Source: Kushneria aurantia DSM 21353
GTDB lineage: Bacteria; Pseudomonadota; Gammaproteobacteria; Pseudomonadales; Halomonadaceae
Length of the DNA: 64,000 nt
Reading direction: 5' to 3'
Assembly: GCF_000382245.1 (NCBI RefSeq)
Contig: NZ_KB907864.1
Span: 8,424 to 72,423, forward strand
The position numbers and the translations under genes are program-made. This document shows positions 8,843 to 18,481 of this stretch, in pieces. The notes beneath the pieces are model-generated. The model did no database searches, was not told the origin of the DNA, and worked only from the letters and a program-made list of their open reading frames with translations. Every line of letters begins with the position of its first letter. The first letter of the stretch is position 1.

Positions 8843-9109
8843 ATGGCCGGAATGTCCGAGCCAGTGCGCAAGCGCCGGGTGTGGATCGGTTTCACACTAC
8901 TTTTTGTGCTGATCAACCCCTGGTATTTTCCCGCCGGCATGGCCACGTCGCTGATATTCGGCATTCCGCTGTGGGCGCTGATCGTGCTGGCGGCGTCGCT
9001 GATGCTGTCGGTGTTTATCAGCTGGGTGGTGATGACCCAGTGGCACACCGACAGCGATGAGCGCTATGGCGGTGCCAACGGTCCGCACGACCGTGAGGGA
9101 GAGCGATAA
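8843..9109 (+). CDS. Small DUF3311 membrane protein, partner of the SSS symporter
   Basis: 88-residue membrane protein with two hydrophobic helices (about 14-32 and 37-63) and the DUF3311 pattern LINPWYFP between them. A strong ribosome site (GGAAGGAG) lies upstream of the ATG. The stop is 3 bases before the start of the sodium:solute symporter gene. DUF3311 proteins regularly precede SSS-family permeases such as monocarboxylate carriers and probably act as a small companion subunit. Confidence 0.9.
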   Translation: MAGMSEPVRKRRVWIGFTLLFVLINPWYFPAGMATSLIFGIPLWALIVLAASLMLSVFISWVVMTQWHTDSDERYGGANGPHDREGER

Positions 9110-9112
9110 GCC

Positions 9113-10630
9113 ATGGACGTCGAACTGGCATTCAGCGGTTGGTCGGGCATTCTGGTACTGGCGCTCTACGGTGCTCTGATGCTCGGCGTGGGGCTCTACG
9201 CCTTCCTGCGCAATCGTGGTATGCGCGAAAGTCTTGATGAGTACTACCTCGGTGGTCGCGGGCTGGGGGTGATGGTGCTCTTTTTCACCTTCTTCGCCAC
9301 CCAGTACAGCGGTAACACGGTGGTCGGCTATCCGCCCGCTGCCTACCGCATGGGGTATCACTATCTTGTGTCAGTGCCCTTTTTCATCATGATTATCATG
9401 GTGTATCTATTTTTCGCGCCACGCCTTTACGCCCTCGGTCGGCGCTTCAGCCTGCTCACTCCGGTGGACTGGATCGCGCTGCGCTTTGGTTCGCGGCGGG
9501 TCGCCATTCTGGCGGCAATGCTGATGCTCTATGGCCTGGCCAACTATCTGCTGGAGCAGTTCGTGGCGATCGGTCAGGGCGTGGCCGGACTGACCGGCGG
9601 CACCATTCCCTACCAGGTGGGGGTGATCTTTTTCATCGTTATCATGGTCGCCTACAGCTGGCTGGGCGGCATGCGCTCGGTCGCCTGGACGGATACCCTC
9701 CAGGGGCTGGCGCTGCTGTTCGGTGTTTTCACGCTGCTGTTCGGCTCGCTCTACTATTTTGGCGGCCTCGGCAGTGCCGCCGAGCAGATGCAGGCCGTAA
9801 GCCCCGACAAGCTGGCACCGCCCGAGGGCCCGGCGCTGATGCGCTGGTTCAGCCTGCTGGTGCTGGTGGGTATCGGCGCGGCGATCTATCCCCACGCGGT
9901 GCAGCGTATCTTCGCCGCCCAAAGCGAGGCGACGCTCAAGCGCTCCTTCATCCGCATGGCCTATATGCCGTTTTTCACTGCCGGGGTGGTGTTCATGGTC
10001 GGCATCATCGGCATCGCTGCCTTTCCGGGGCTGACCACCGCCGAGTCGGAGCAGCTGGTGGGTGTCATGGCCAACGCCCTGGCCAATCAGAATGCGTTTT
10101 TCTACTGGGCCATGGTGCTGCTGTTCGGCGGCGTGATCGCGGCGATTGTCTCCACTGCCGACTCGGTGCTGCTGACCTTCTCGTCGATCGTTTCCAACGA
10201 TCTCTACGGCCGTTATATCCGCCCCGACGCCAGCGAGTATCAGAAAGTGCTGGTGGGCAAGCTGGTGGGGCTGGTGGCGGTGGTCATCCTGGTGCTGGTC
10301 GCCTGGTATCCGCCCGCCACGCTGTATCAGATTTTCGTGCTCAAGTTCGAGCTTTTGATTCAGACCGCGCCGGCGCTGGTGCTGGGGCTTTACTGGACAC
10401 GTCTCAACGAGCGTGCGGTGTTCACCGGCATGCTGGTGGGCGCGCTGCTGGCGGCCGGCTTTACCTTTATCGGCCTGCGTCCGCTGGGCGTCTACAGCGG
10501 CCTGTGGGGACTTTTGCTCAACCTGGCGATCTGCGTGGGCGGCACGCTGCTGTCGGCGGCTTCCGAGGAGAAACGCGAGCACGCCCGGGAAGTGATCGGT
10601 TTTTGCTATATGAGGGGCGGCACACCCTGA
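9113..10630 (+). CDS. Sodium:solute symporter (SSS family)
   Basis: 505-residue inner-membrane permease with about 13 transmembrane helices. SSS-family features include the early ALMLGVGLYAFLRNRGM helix, DEYYLGGRGLG (39-49), FFATQYSGNTVVGYP (61-75), and the conserved Na+-site helix around AIVSTADSVLLTFSSIV (near 343-359). It is translated with the DUF3311 gene immediately upstream, a pairing typical of organic-acid permeases. The substrate is not deducible. A monocarboxylate, amino acid or pantothenate-like acid is possible. No catabolic genes adjoin it downstream, where the accessory region begins. Confidence 0.9.
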   Translation: MDVELAFSGWSGILVLALYGALMLGVGLYAFLRNRGMRESLDEYYLGGRGLGVMVLFFTFFATQYSGNTVVGYPPAAYRMGYHYLVSVPFFIMIIMVYLFFAPRLYALGRRFSLLTPVDWIALRFGSRRVAILAAMLMLYGLANYLLEQFVAIGQGVAGLTGGTIPYQVGVIFFIVIMVAYSWLGGMRSVAWTDTLQGLALLFGVFTLLFGSLYYFGGLGSAAEQMQAVSPDKLAPPEGPALMRWFSLLVLVGIGAAIYPHAVQRIFAAQSEATLKRSFIRMAYMPFFTAGVVFMVGIIGIAAFPGLTTAESEQLVGVMANALANQNAFFYWAMVLLFGGVIAAIVSTADSVLLTFSSIVSNDLYGRYIRPDASEYQKVLVGKLVGLVAVVILVLVAWYPPATLYQIFVLKFELLIQTAPALVLGLYWTRLNERAVFTGMLVGALLAAGFTFIGLRPLGVYSGLWGLLLNLAICVGGTLLSAASEEKREHAREVIGFCYMRGGTP

Positions 10631-10631
10631 A

Positions 10632-11172
10632 TCAGAGGGACGGGGCCGCACCAGTTCGGCTACCGAGTTCAGACAGAAGCTGACCCGTTGCCGGGTAGCG
10701 CCGCGACACGGCAACGGAAATGTCGGCTGCCTCGAGGGCGTCAATCCGTTTGCGCTGGGCGAGATCAGTGTCAACGACGGTGTGAATCACCCTGCGGATC
10801 GCTGATTCATCTCTCCTGCGACCGACATCGGGGTACTGGCGCGCGAACTCGCCCGGAATCCGTAAGGGAAACGCTGAATAAATCGCCGAACGAGATGAAG
10901 GGCAAGGCGCACGGCACGCAGAGACCGAGACATAACATGGGGTCAGGCGAGCTTTCGACCGGGCTGGCGCACCAGTGCCGCGCAACGCAGCCATTCGCTC
11001 GTGTAGGCATTTATGCAGTGGTTCCCAGGAGATCAAGGCCGGTTATATCCTCGGTCATGCCCGGGCGGATGCCGCTACCTGGCGGTTTTATGCCCAGGCT
11101 TGTGACAGCTTCGTCATGCAGCATCATGATGCGTCGCGCATAGCGCAGCAGCGGTTCACCATCAGCCGTGCG
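10632..11172 (-). pseudogene. Unrecognised gene relic interrupted by a MITE
   Basis: On the minus strand, 11172 to about 11030 reads as an open segment (containing PLLRYARRIMMLHDEAV and PGMTEDITGLD). After the MITE, an open segment (EFARQYPDVGRRRDESAIRR, DALEAADISVAVSRRYP) runs to a stop at 10632. The two parts are in different frames and neither has a convincing start. I do not recognise the family. The coding-like composition on both sides of the element suggests one decayed gene split by the insertion. It lies between the symporter gene and the first parS/GNAT repeat. Confidence 0.4.
10866..11026. mobile_element. MITE copy 1 (about 161 bp, degenerate ends)
   Basis: About 161 bp with imperfect terminal inverted repeats: left GGGAAACGCTGAATAAAT and right end whose complement reads GGGAACCACTGCATAAAT. 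The interior is nearly identical to the copy at 33137-33279 (shared blocks TCGCCGAACGAGATGAAGGG and GAGACATAACATGGGG) apart from about 18 extra bases. No transposase is encoded. The ends resemble IS5-like termini, so it is probably a non-autonomous derivative. No clear target duplication remains. Confidence 0.75.
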
Positions 11173-11249
11173 CCCTGGCCATGTTTCACGTGAAACATTC
11201 GCCGTTCACGCTTCGCTCAGCAGCTTCTCCAGCACCGCGAAGCGCAGGT
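11170..11249. repeat. 80-bp direct repeat, copy A (contains parS)
   Basis: Identical over 80 bases to 13772-13851, 2602 bp away. It begins GCGCCCTGGCC, contains a parS palindrome, and runs into the 3' end of a GNAT coding sequence. Similarity continues with mismatches to about 11283. The two copies bracket the SnoaL/LysR accessory segment. Confidence 0.93.
11182..11197. other. parS: parS site 1
   Basis: Perfect 16-bp palindrome TGTTTCACGTGAAACA, identical to the bacterial consensus parS bound by ParB. Here the palindrome extends to 18 bp. It lies in direct-repeat copy A, two bases after the end of the interrupted relic. Confidence 0.9.
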
Positions 11250-11283
11250 TGCCGCGGCTGGGAATGCCAGGGCGTTCGTCGCC
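11206..11283 (-). pseudogene. 3' relic of a GNAT acetyltransferase gene
   Basis: Minus-strand sequence encodes only the C-terminal tail of the intact GNAT at 13808: GIPSRGNLRFAVLEKLLSEA and a stop, against GIPKRDDLRFAVLEKLLSEA. The last 44 bases are identical and the preceding part has several substitutions. Nothing upstream continues the gene, so this is a truncated paralogue or duplication scar. Confidence 0.75.
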
Positions 11284-11324
11284 TCAGCGCCTTTTTCTCA
11301 TCAATGGCTATAACGGGGGCGTCG

Positions 11325-11924
11325 TTAGCCGTGAAGCCATGCCAGAGCGCTGCTGCGCATGGTCATTTCCAGCTCACTACCACGGGTAGCGAAGACTCGG
11401 TCTGGAGGGAAGCCACTCTTCTCCAGCAGATAAGCCAGCGCGGCATACTCAGAGGGGTACTTCTGGACCACCTCGGCGTCGATCTCCTGCGGGCCGGCCG
11501 GAAAGTTAAAGGTGCCCATGTCATAGATGCTCTGGCGTTTGAGCAGCTTCCACTGGCTATCGCGTTTTTCGGCCAGATCATAAAAACGGTTATGCACGCT
11601 GCAGCCAAGGTTCAGGCGTTTGTTCTGGGCGATGATAACGGCATTGGTCTCCACAATGGCTCGCTCCCCGTTGAAGGTGACAACAGGCGTACCGATCAGG
11701 TGTTTGGTGGCAAGGTCAGAGGCGCCCATGCGTTTGGAGCCTTCAATAAAGCCGGTGAAAGAGCCTTCATACCAGGTCACTTCGATGATGCCGTCGGGGT
11801 GGAATAACCCCGCTAATTTCTCCCACTGCCCAATGTCCCGGTGAATCCAGCCGGTTATCAGGTCAGTAATCTGCAGGCGGTCTTCAAGATAAGTGTTCAT
11901 GGCATGCTCTTTCGTGTGGGGCAT
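11325..11924 (-). CDS. SnoaL-like / NTF2-family protein
   Basis: 199 residues (191 if the ATG at 11900 is used). It has the NTF2-like alpha+beta cone fold of the SnoaL-like family: an N-terminal helix with DRLQITDLITGWIHRDIGQW, then LAGLFHPDGIIEVTWYEGSF, and strands around ETNAVIIAQNKRLN and CSVHNRFYDLAEK. Members include small dehydratases, isomerases and accessory subunits acting on aromatic or steroid-like substrates. None can be assigned here. The gene is divergent from a LysR regulator at 12004 across a short AT-rich promoter region. Both lie between the two 80-bp direct repeats, suggesting they arrived or moved together. Confidence 0.82.
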   Translation of the reverse strand: MPHTKEHAMNTYLEDRLQITDLITGWIHRDIGQWEKLAGLFHPDGIIEVTWYEGSFTGFIEGSKRMGASDLATKHLIGTPVVTFNGERAIVETNAVIIAQNKRLNLGCSVHNRFYDLAEKRDSQWKLLKRQSIYDMGTFNFPAGPQEIDAEVVQKYPSEYAALAYLLEKSGFPPDRVFATRGSELEMTMRSSALAWLHG

Positions 11925-11952
11925 ATCAGTATCCTGTTGCGCTACTCTTGAC

Positions 11953-11970
11953 TCAAATAGATTGATTTGA
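11953..11970. promoter_or_regulatory. Candidate LysR operator
   Basis: Inverted repeat TCAAAT-N6-ATTTGA in the AT-rich 79-base gap between the SnoaL-like gene and its divergent LysR gene, followed by a second palindrome TGATTAATCA (11972-11981). Position and symmetry fit a LysR recognition site. Binding is inferred. Confidence 0.55.
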
Positions 11971-12003
11971 ATGATTAATCACTAAAAATGAAAGGTTGAG
12001 GTT

Positions 12004-12891
12004 ATGGAGCTACGCCATCTACGTTATTTCCTCGCCGTGGCGGAAGAAGGGCACTTTGGCCGCGCCGCCGAGCGCCTGCATATCGTGCAATCGGCACTCA
12101 GCATGCAGATACGCGCATTCGAGGATAAGCTCGGCGGACCGCTCTTTATCCGCACCAGTCGCCGAGTAGAGCTCACCGACGCAGGTAAATTGCTGCGCAG
12201 TGAAGCAGAGCGCATTCTTGCTCAGGCGGCCCATACCCAGCGAACGGTGGAGCGATTACTGCGCGGGGAAACCGGTACGGTACGTATCGGCTTTGCCGGA
12301 AATGCCGTATTCAGTGGCCGTTTGATGGCGGATGTACGGGCCTTTCATGCGGCCTTTCCCGATGCTGACGTGGAGCTGCGTGAGCTTGCACCCAGGGCGC
12401 AGGTCGAGGAGATTCAGGCAGGGCGTCTGGATATTGGTTATGCCCCAAACCACGCAGGCGCGATGGATGAGGGTGCCCTGTGCTACGAGCGTATTGGCGC
12501 ATGGTCCTTTCTGCTGGTAGTGCCGGAAAACCATCCCCTTGCGGCGACGCCATCATTGCGGATGTCGATGCTGAATACCGAAGCGCTGATTATCTATGCC
12601 GCCCATGAAGCGGATGATCGGCTATTGGAGGGTGTTCGTCGCGCCCTTGGGCATGAGCCCAGAGTTCACCGCATGCACAGCACCTTGAGTGTGCTGGCTC
12701 TGGTGGCCTCGGGAATGGGCATGGCGCTTGTGCCTGAGCCGCTGGCGCAGGTGCGCCTTCCCGGCCTTGCCTATCGTCTCCTTGAGGATTTGCCGCAGCA
12801 GGCTGAGCTGCTGCTGATTAGCCGTAAAGTTGAGAGTGGTGGCGCTGCGCGGGAGTTTCTCGAGATCGCCCACCAGGCTTTGCGGGATTGA
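12004..12891 (+). CDS. LysR-family transcriptional regulator (CatM/BenM-like)
   Basis: 295-residue LysR regulator. The DNA-binding domain opens with MELRHLRYFLAVAEEGHFGRAAERLHIVQSALSMQIRAFE (about 1-40), the form typical of the CatM/BenM/CbnR branch that often controls aromatic or chloroaromatic catabolism. The effector domain spans about 90-290. It is divergent from the SnoaL-like gene, which it probably regulates through the palindromes between them. Its local GC is somewhat lower than that of neighbouring housekeeping genes, consistent with acquisition. The inducer is unknown. Confidence 0.88.
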   Translation: MELRHLRYFLAVAEEGHFGRAAERLHIVQSALSMQIRAFEDKLGGPLFIRTSRRVELTDAGKLLRSEAERILAQAAHTQRTVERLLRGETGTVRIGFAGNAVFSGRLMADVRAFHAAFPDADVELRELAPRAQVEEIQAGRLDIGYAPNHAGAMDEGALCYERIGAWSFLLVVPENHPLAATPSLRMSMLNTEALIIYAAHEADDRLLEGVRRALGHEPRVHRMHSTLSVLALVASGMGMALVPEPLAQVRLPGLAYRLLEDLPQQAELLLISRKVESGGAAREFLEIAHQALRD

Positions 12892-13186
12892 GTTGGGTTG
12901 AAAGTATCGAAGCCCAGCCGATGATTGATCCGGTTGCAAAAATTATCGACGCATATCAGAACTCAATCTTCGTTAACTATCTCGGGTCTGCCCCGGGATG
13001 CGGCTAAAAACAAAGTCTCCGGCGGCTTCTTTGGGCTTGAGCAGGTCGGCTGGTCGGCCCTTGCCACTGTGCTTGTCACGCCTCGACGAGGCGCCAGAGG
13101 CTATTTTCGGCGCCGAATCGGAAGTGCCCGGCAAGCGGGTCATCGAGGTGGGGTGGTGGTGCAGATGAAATATCCTGCGCGGGGCT
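12892..13186. other. No recognisable gene; decayed accessory DNA
   Basis: About 295 bases between the LysR stop and the AbiEii-like relic. Short open stretches exist on the plus strand (for example around 13075-13165, reading LDEAPEAIFGAESEVPGKRV in one frame) but none has a start, a ribosome site or a family I recognise. It probably holds gene debris. Confidence 0.5.
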
Positions 13187-13440
13187 TCATGGGGACAGCT
13201 CCCTTGCCAGATGGGCGTGCGGCATCAGAAATTCGGTGAGTCGCTCAACAAACTGCGAAAGTGAGCCCGGGTCGATAGCAACGGTATCGACAAAAATACG
13301 CCATTGACGTTGTTTCTGTGCATCGGCTGCAATTTTCGGCCCGAGTGCGTCAGGCGGTTCGAATGGAATTGGTGTCTCGCGCCGCGCAAATCGCGTCAGC
13401 ACCAGCTCGAAGCTCTGCCCTTCGGGATCAAGAGGGGCAA
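13187..13440 (-). pseudogene. C-terminal relic of an AbiEii/AbiGii-type nucleotidyltransferase toxin
   Basis: The minus strand carries an open segment ending at a stop at 13187. It reads LTRFARRETPIPF, then KQRQWRIFVDTVAI, then FVERLTEFLMPHAHLA. This pattern (FARR-T-P-P, KQ-QW-xF, ERL-xFLMP) matches the C-terminus of AbiEii-like type IV toxin proteins. The nucleotidyltransferase core that should precede it is absent: the sequence runs into unrelated DNA and then an EamA relic. No AbiEi antitoxin is nearby. The assignment is by motif memory only. Confidence 0.5.
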
Positions 13441-13535
13441 GGCGGAGTATCGGGGCTGCTGTAGCTATCGAGACGTTGACTGTGCCGCCGCCTCCGACGG
13501 CATCAGTCTCTTTATCAGCCAGTCGGCAAAGGGTT

Positions 13536-13750
13536 CGGCGCTGTCGGGCGCCTTGTCGCTGGGCGCCTACTGGATCGTGATCTGGGCGATGAGTGTGGCG
13601 CCGATCGGGATGGTCGCTGCGCTGCGGGAAACGAGCGTACTGTTCGCCGCACTGATGTCGGCGCTGGTGTTGCGCGAGCCTCTGACGCGCTGGCGTGCGG
13701 TGGCGGCAGCGCTGATTGTGGTCGGCATGGTCGTGACCCGCGTCGCATGA
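13536..13750 (+). pseudogene. C-terminal relic of an EamA/DMT-family transporter
   Basis: The last roughly 70 codons of a drug/metabolite transporter: GALSLGAYWIVIWAMSVAPI, then MVAALRETSVLFAALMSALV, then REPLTRWRAVAAALIVVGM and a stop. These are the last three EamA helices, including the conserved RETSVLFA segment. The N-terminal seven helices are missing and the frame upstream reads through unrelated DNA, so the fragment is not functional. Confidence 0.75.
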
Positions 13751-13771
13751 GGCGGCGGGCCGCCCTCCATG

Positions 13772-13851
13772 GCGCCCTGGCCATGTTTCACGTGAAACAT
13801 TCGCCGTTCACGCTTCGCTCAGCAGCTTCTCCAGCACCGCGAAGCGCAGGT
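13772..13851. repeat. 80-bp direct repeat, copy B (contains parS)
   Basis: Identical to 11170-11249. It contains parS site 2 and the last 44 bases of the intact GNAT gene. As the intact gene lies here, this is probably the ancestral copy. Confidence 0.93.
13784..13799. other. parS: parS site 2
   Basis: Perfect TGTTTCACGTGAAACA palindrome, in an 18-bp perfect context, 8 bases past the GNAT stop codon. It lies inside repeat copy B. Confidence 0.9.
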
Positions 13852-14353
13852 CGTCGCGCTTCGGAATGCCAAAGCGTTCATCGCCGTAGGGGAAGGGGCG
13901 GTACTCGCCGCTGCGGCGATAGCCACGCCGCTCGTACCAGCCGATCAGTTCAAGCCGTGCATCGATCACGCACATCGTCATGCGCGTTGCGCCCAGTTCG
14001 TCACGGGCGGTTTGCTCGGCTTCCATCAGCAGAGTGCGGCCGATGCCGTGGCCCTGCTGCCAGGGGCGCACGGCAAAAAGGCCGAATTCGCCCACGCCCT
14101 CGGTCACGTCGATGCGCGCACAGGCGAGCAGCTCGCCGTCGCCCGGCTCGGCGCTCTCGGCCAGCACAATGCGCGTATTGGCCTGCGCCAGCGCGTCTTC
14201 CACCAGCGCCGGGGTAATGCGGCCGCCGTCGAGCAGGTCGGCTTCGGTGGTCCAGCCGCTGCGGCTGGGCTCGCCGCGATAGGCCGAGGTGACCAGCGCC
14301 ACCAGCGCCGGCACATCGGCCGGCGTGGCGCGGCGAAAGCGCAGTCTTGTCAT
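13808..14353 (-). CDS. GNAT-family N-acetyltransferase
   Basis: 181-residue GCN5-related acetyltransferase. It starts LRFRRATPADVPALVALV (4-21), and has GVGEFGLFAVRPWQQGHGIGRTLL (about 86-109), which contains the acetyl-CoA pyrophosphate loop Q-x-x-G-x-G, then a C-terminal GWYERRGYRRSGEYRPFPYG. The family acetylates amines, but the substrate is unknown. The ATG overlaps the glyS stop by four bases (ATGA), so it forms the third gene of the glyQ-glyS operon and may be translationally coupled. Its 3' end is duplicated 2.6 kb upstream. Confidence 0.88.
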   Translation of the reverse strand: MTRLRFRRATPADVPALVALVTSAYRGEPSRSGWTTEADLLDGGRITPALVEDALAQANTRIVLAESAEPGDGELLACARIDVTEGVGEFGLFAVRPWQQGHGIGRTLLMEAEQTARDELGATRMTMCVIDARLELIGWYERRGYRRSGEYRPFPYGDERFGIPKRDDLRFAVLEKLLSEA

Positions 14354-16442
14354 GACTGGCCCAGCTGGGCGATATCGGCGACTTCAAGGAAGAGCCCCTG
14401 CAGGCCGGCCAGCAGCGCCAGTCGGTTGCGGCGCAGGGCGTCGTCGTCGCTCATCACCATGACGTCGTCGAAAAAGGCATCCACCGGCGCTTTCAGCTCG
14501 GCCAGGGCATCCAGCGCGCTGGCGTAGTCGCGGTTGGCGATCAGCGGCGCGGTTTCGGCACGTTTACCCTCGATCGCCTCGAAAAGCGCGCGTTCGGCCG
14601 GCTCCACCAGGCGGGCGCGATCGACATCGGCGGGCGCCTCATCCTGTTTGGCAAGGATGTTGGCAACGCGCTTGTTGGCCGCCGCCAGCGCCTGGGCCTC
14701 GTCGCGGTGGCTGAAGGCGTGCACCGCATGCAGGCGGCGCTCGAAGTCGAACGGATGGCTAACCGGCCGCGCGCGCACGGCGAGAAATGTTTCGGCGCTC
14801 ATGCCGGCGTCGGTAGCGCGGCTGCGGAAGCGGTCGAGCATGTAGTCGAGCACCTCGTCGACCAGCGGCGCGGCCGCGTCGATGCGGTCGTGCTGCTGCG
14901 CTGCGAGCCCGAGCAGCTCGCGCAGGTCGAGATCCAGCTCGGCGCCCACCGTGATGGCCAGCACGCCGATGGCGGCGCGGCGCAGGGCGAAGGGGTCGCG
15001 GGTGCCGGTGGGACGCTGACCGATGCCGAAGATGCCGATCAGGGTGTCGAGACGATCAGCGATCGCCAGCGCCTGGCCGGTAGCGGCAGCGGGAATGTCG
15101 TCGCCGGCGAAGCGCGGCAGATACTGCTGGTAGAGGGCATCGGCGACGGCGTCGTCCTCGCCGTCCAGGCGCGCATAGTACATGCCCATCACGCCCTGCA
15201 GCTCGGGGAACTCCAGCACCATCTCGGTGACCAGGTCGCAGCGCGACAGCTCGGCGGCGCGCTCGGTGTTCGCCGTGTCAGCGCCGATACGTTCGGCGAT
15301 GGCGCGCGCCAGCACCGAGACCCGCGCGCTCTTGTCGGCCATGGTGCCAAGCTCTTTCTGGAACACCACGCTTGCCAGCTGTTCGATGCGCGAGGCGAGG
15401 GGGCGGCTGCGGTCGGTATCATAGAAGAAGGCGGCGTCGGCCAGTCGCGGGCGAATGACGCGCTCGTTGCCCTCGATCACCTGCTGCGGGTCGCGGCTCT
15501 CGATGTTGCTGACGGTGATGAACGCCGGCATCAGGTTGTTGTCTGCATCGAGCAGGTGGAAGTATTTCTGATTGGCCTGCATCGACGAGATCAGACACTC
15601 CCGCGGCACGGCCAGAAAGCGCTCGTCGAAGCGTCCGGTCAGCGCCACCGGCCACTCCACCAGACCCACCACTTCATCGAGCAGTTCTTCCTCGATCACT
15701 GCCGTAGCGCCCAGTTCGCGCGCCTGGCCGCGCACCTGCTCGATGATCATGTCGCGTCGTCTGAACATGTCGGCGATCACGTAGCCGGGGCTCTCGAGCT
15801 GCGCGAGATAATCGTCGGCGTGGTCGAGGGTGATGCTCTGCGGACAGTGAAAACGGTGGCCGCGGGTCAGGCGATCGGCGCTCAGCCCCAGTACCTCGCA
15901 GGGCACCACCTCACTGCCGTAAAGCGCCACCAGCCAGTGCACCGGACGCGAGAATTCGACCCTCGAGGCGCCCCAGCGCATGCGTTTGGGTACCGGCAGG
16001 GCATCCACGGCGCGGCGCAGGATCTCCGGCAGCAGCGCCGCGGTGGTCTCGCCGGGCTGGGTGTAGCGGTGGCCGAGGCGTTCGCCCTTGTCGGTGTCGA
16101 TGCGCGAAAGTTCGCTCACCTCGATGCCCAATGAGCCGGCAAAACCGCTGGCCGCCCTGGTTGGATGGCCCGCCTTGTCGAAGGCGGCCGCGACCGCCGG
16201 GCCAAGGCGTTCGACGTCGCGATCCGGCTGACGCGGATCGAGTCGGGTGATCTGCACCGCCAGTCGCCGCGGCGTGGCCCAGGGCAGCACCTCGCCAAAG
16301 TGCAGGCCGGCTTCCTCCAGCCCGCCGCGAATGCCGGTCGCCAGGGCGTCAACGAGGCCGGCCAGCGCCAGCGGCGGCAGCTCTTCGCAGCCCAGTTCGA
16401 TCAAAAGCGTCTGCGCACTGGCGGTGGATGTGTCGGACGCCA

Positions 16443-16443
<1 letters not shown>
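14350..16443 (-). CDS. glyS: Glycine--tRNA ligase beta subunit
   Basis: 697-residue beta subunit of the alpha2beta2 bacterial glycyl-tRNA synthetase, which with GlyQ charges tRNA-Gly. It begins with LLIELGCEELPPLAL (about 13-27), includes LVGLVEWPVALTGRFDERFLAVP and the C-terminal DALR-like anticodon-binding helices (MSDDDALRRNRLALLAGLQGLF near the end). Length is typical (about 690). The ATG overlaps the glyQ stop by one base (TAATG). The order glyQ-glyS-GNAT on the minus strand is a tight operon. Confidence 0.97.
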
Positions 16444-17405
<962 letters not shown>

Positions 17406-17444
17406 CGGCAGAGATCCCGTGGCCCATGAATTCAGTGGGTCACG

Positions 17445-17454
17445 AGTATACAAT
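17445..17454. promoter_or_regulatory. Overlapping divergent -10 elements for glyQ and hldD
   Basis: The sequence AGTATACAAT gives TATACT on the minus strand (17445-17450, toward glyQ) and TATACAAT-type on the plus strand (17447-17454, toward hldD). The -35 elements are weak. Shared -10 DNA implies that the two operons compete for polymerase. Confidence 0.45.
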
Positions 17455-17533
17455 CAGCGCCATGGGGGTGACAGGGCGGGCCCGGCACGCAGCCGCCTTC
17501 CTGTGCACCACACACCGTTTTCGAGGGGGCGAC

Positions 17534-18481
17534 ATGATCGTTGTTACCGGCGGCGCCGGCTTTATCGGCGCCAATCTGGTCAAGGCACTCAACGCGCGCG
17601 GCCGCGAGGATATCCTGGTGGTCGACGATCTGAGCGATGGCCGGCGTTTTATCAATCTCGCCGACTGCCGCATCCAGGACTATCTCGACAAGGATGATTT
17701 TATCGACCGGGTGCGACGCGACGCCCGTCTGCCGCGCATCGAGGCGGTCTTTCACGAGGGGGCCTGCTCGGACACCACTGAGTGGAATGGCAAGTACATG
17801 CTGGCCAATAACTTCGAGTACTCGAAGGTGCTGCTGGCGTTCTGCCAGACCCACCGCATTCCCTTCCTCTACGCCTCCTCGGCGGCAGTTTATGGCGGCA
17901 GCGAGGTGTTCCGCGAGGCGCCACAGCACGAGAAGCCGCTCAACGTCTACGGCTACTCCAAACTGCTGTTCGACCAGTACGTGCGCGCCTGCTTCGACAG
18001 CCTTACCACCCAGGTGGCGGGCTTTCGCTACTTCAACGTCTACGGCCCTCGCGAGCAGCACAAGGGGGCGATGGCAAGCGTCGCCTTTCACCACTACAAC
18101 CAGGTGATGCGCGGCGAGAACCCGAAGCTGTTCGGTGCCCATGACGGCTATGAGGCGGGTATGCAGAGCCGCGATTTCATCCACGTCGATGACGTGGTGG
18201 CCGTCAATCTGTGGTTTCTCGACAACCCCGAATGTTCCGGCATTTTCAACCTCGGCACCGGTCGCGCCGAGCCTTTCAGGACGATCGCCGAGACGGTAAC
18301 CGACGTTACCGGCCGCGGTGAGGTCGAATACATCGATTTCCCCGAGCATCTCAAGGGGCGCTATCAGAGCTATACCCGCGCCGATATCACGGCGCTGCGC
18401 GAGGCGGGCTATGCGGGTGAATTCCGTGATCTGGCAACCGGCGTGCGCGACTATCTCGGCTGGCTGGGCGTCGGTTCGTGA
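17534..18481 (+). CDS. hldD: ADP-L-glycero-D-manno-heptose 6-epimerase
   Basis: 315-residue SDR-family epimerase that converts ADP-D-glycero-D-manno-heptose to the L,D form, the last step before heptosyl transfer. The NADP-binding motif is [14 protein letters not shown] (6-19), the active-site YGYSKLLFD (Y-x-x-x-K, near 139-147) is present, and [16 protein letters not shown] is the family-specific loop. Length matches E. coli HldD (310). The ATG at 17534 has GAGGGGGC upstream and begins MIVVTGGAG. The stop overlaps the GTG start of waaF. It leads the LPS core cluster. Confidence 0.96.
   Translation: MIVVTGGAGFIGANLVKALNARGREDILVVDDLSDGRRFINLADCRIQDYLDKDDFIDRVRRDARLPRIEAVFHEGACSDTTEWNGKYMLANNFEYSKVLLAFCQTHRIPFLYASSAAVYGGSEVFREAPQHEKPLNVYGYSKLLFDQYVRACFDSLTTQVAGFRYFNVYGPREQHKGAMASVAFHHYNQVMRGENPKLFGAHDGYEAGMQSRDFIHVDDVVAVNLWFLDNPECSGIFNLGTGRAEPFRTIAETVTDVTGRGEVEYIDFPEHLKGRYQSYTRADITALREAGYAGEFRDLATGVRDYLGWLGVGS

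Noticed and set aside
13187-13440. Intact abortive-infection (AbiE) system
   Set aside because: Only a C-terminal fragment of an AbiEii-like protein remains. No nucleotidyltransferase core and no AbiEi partner.
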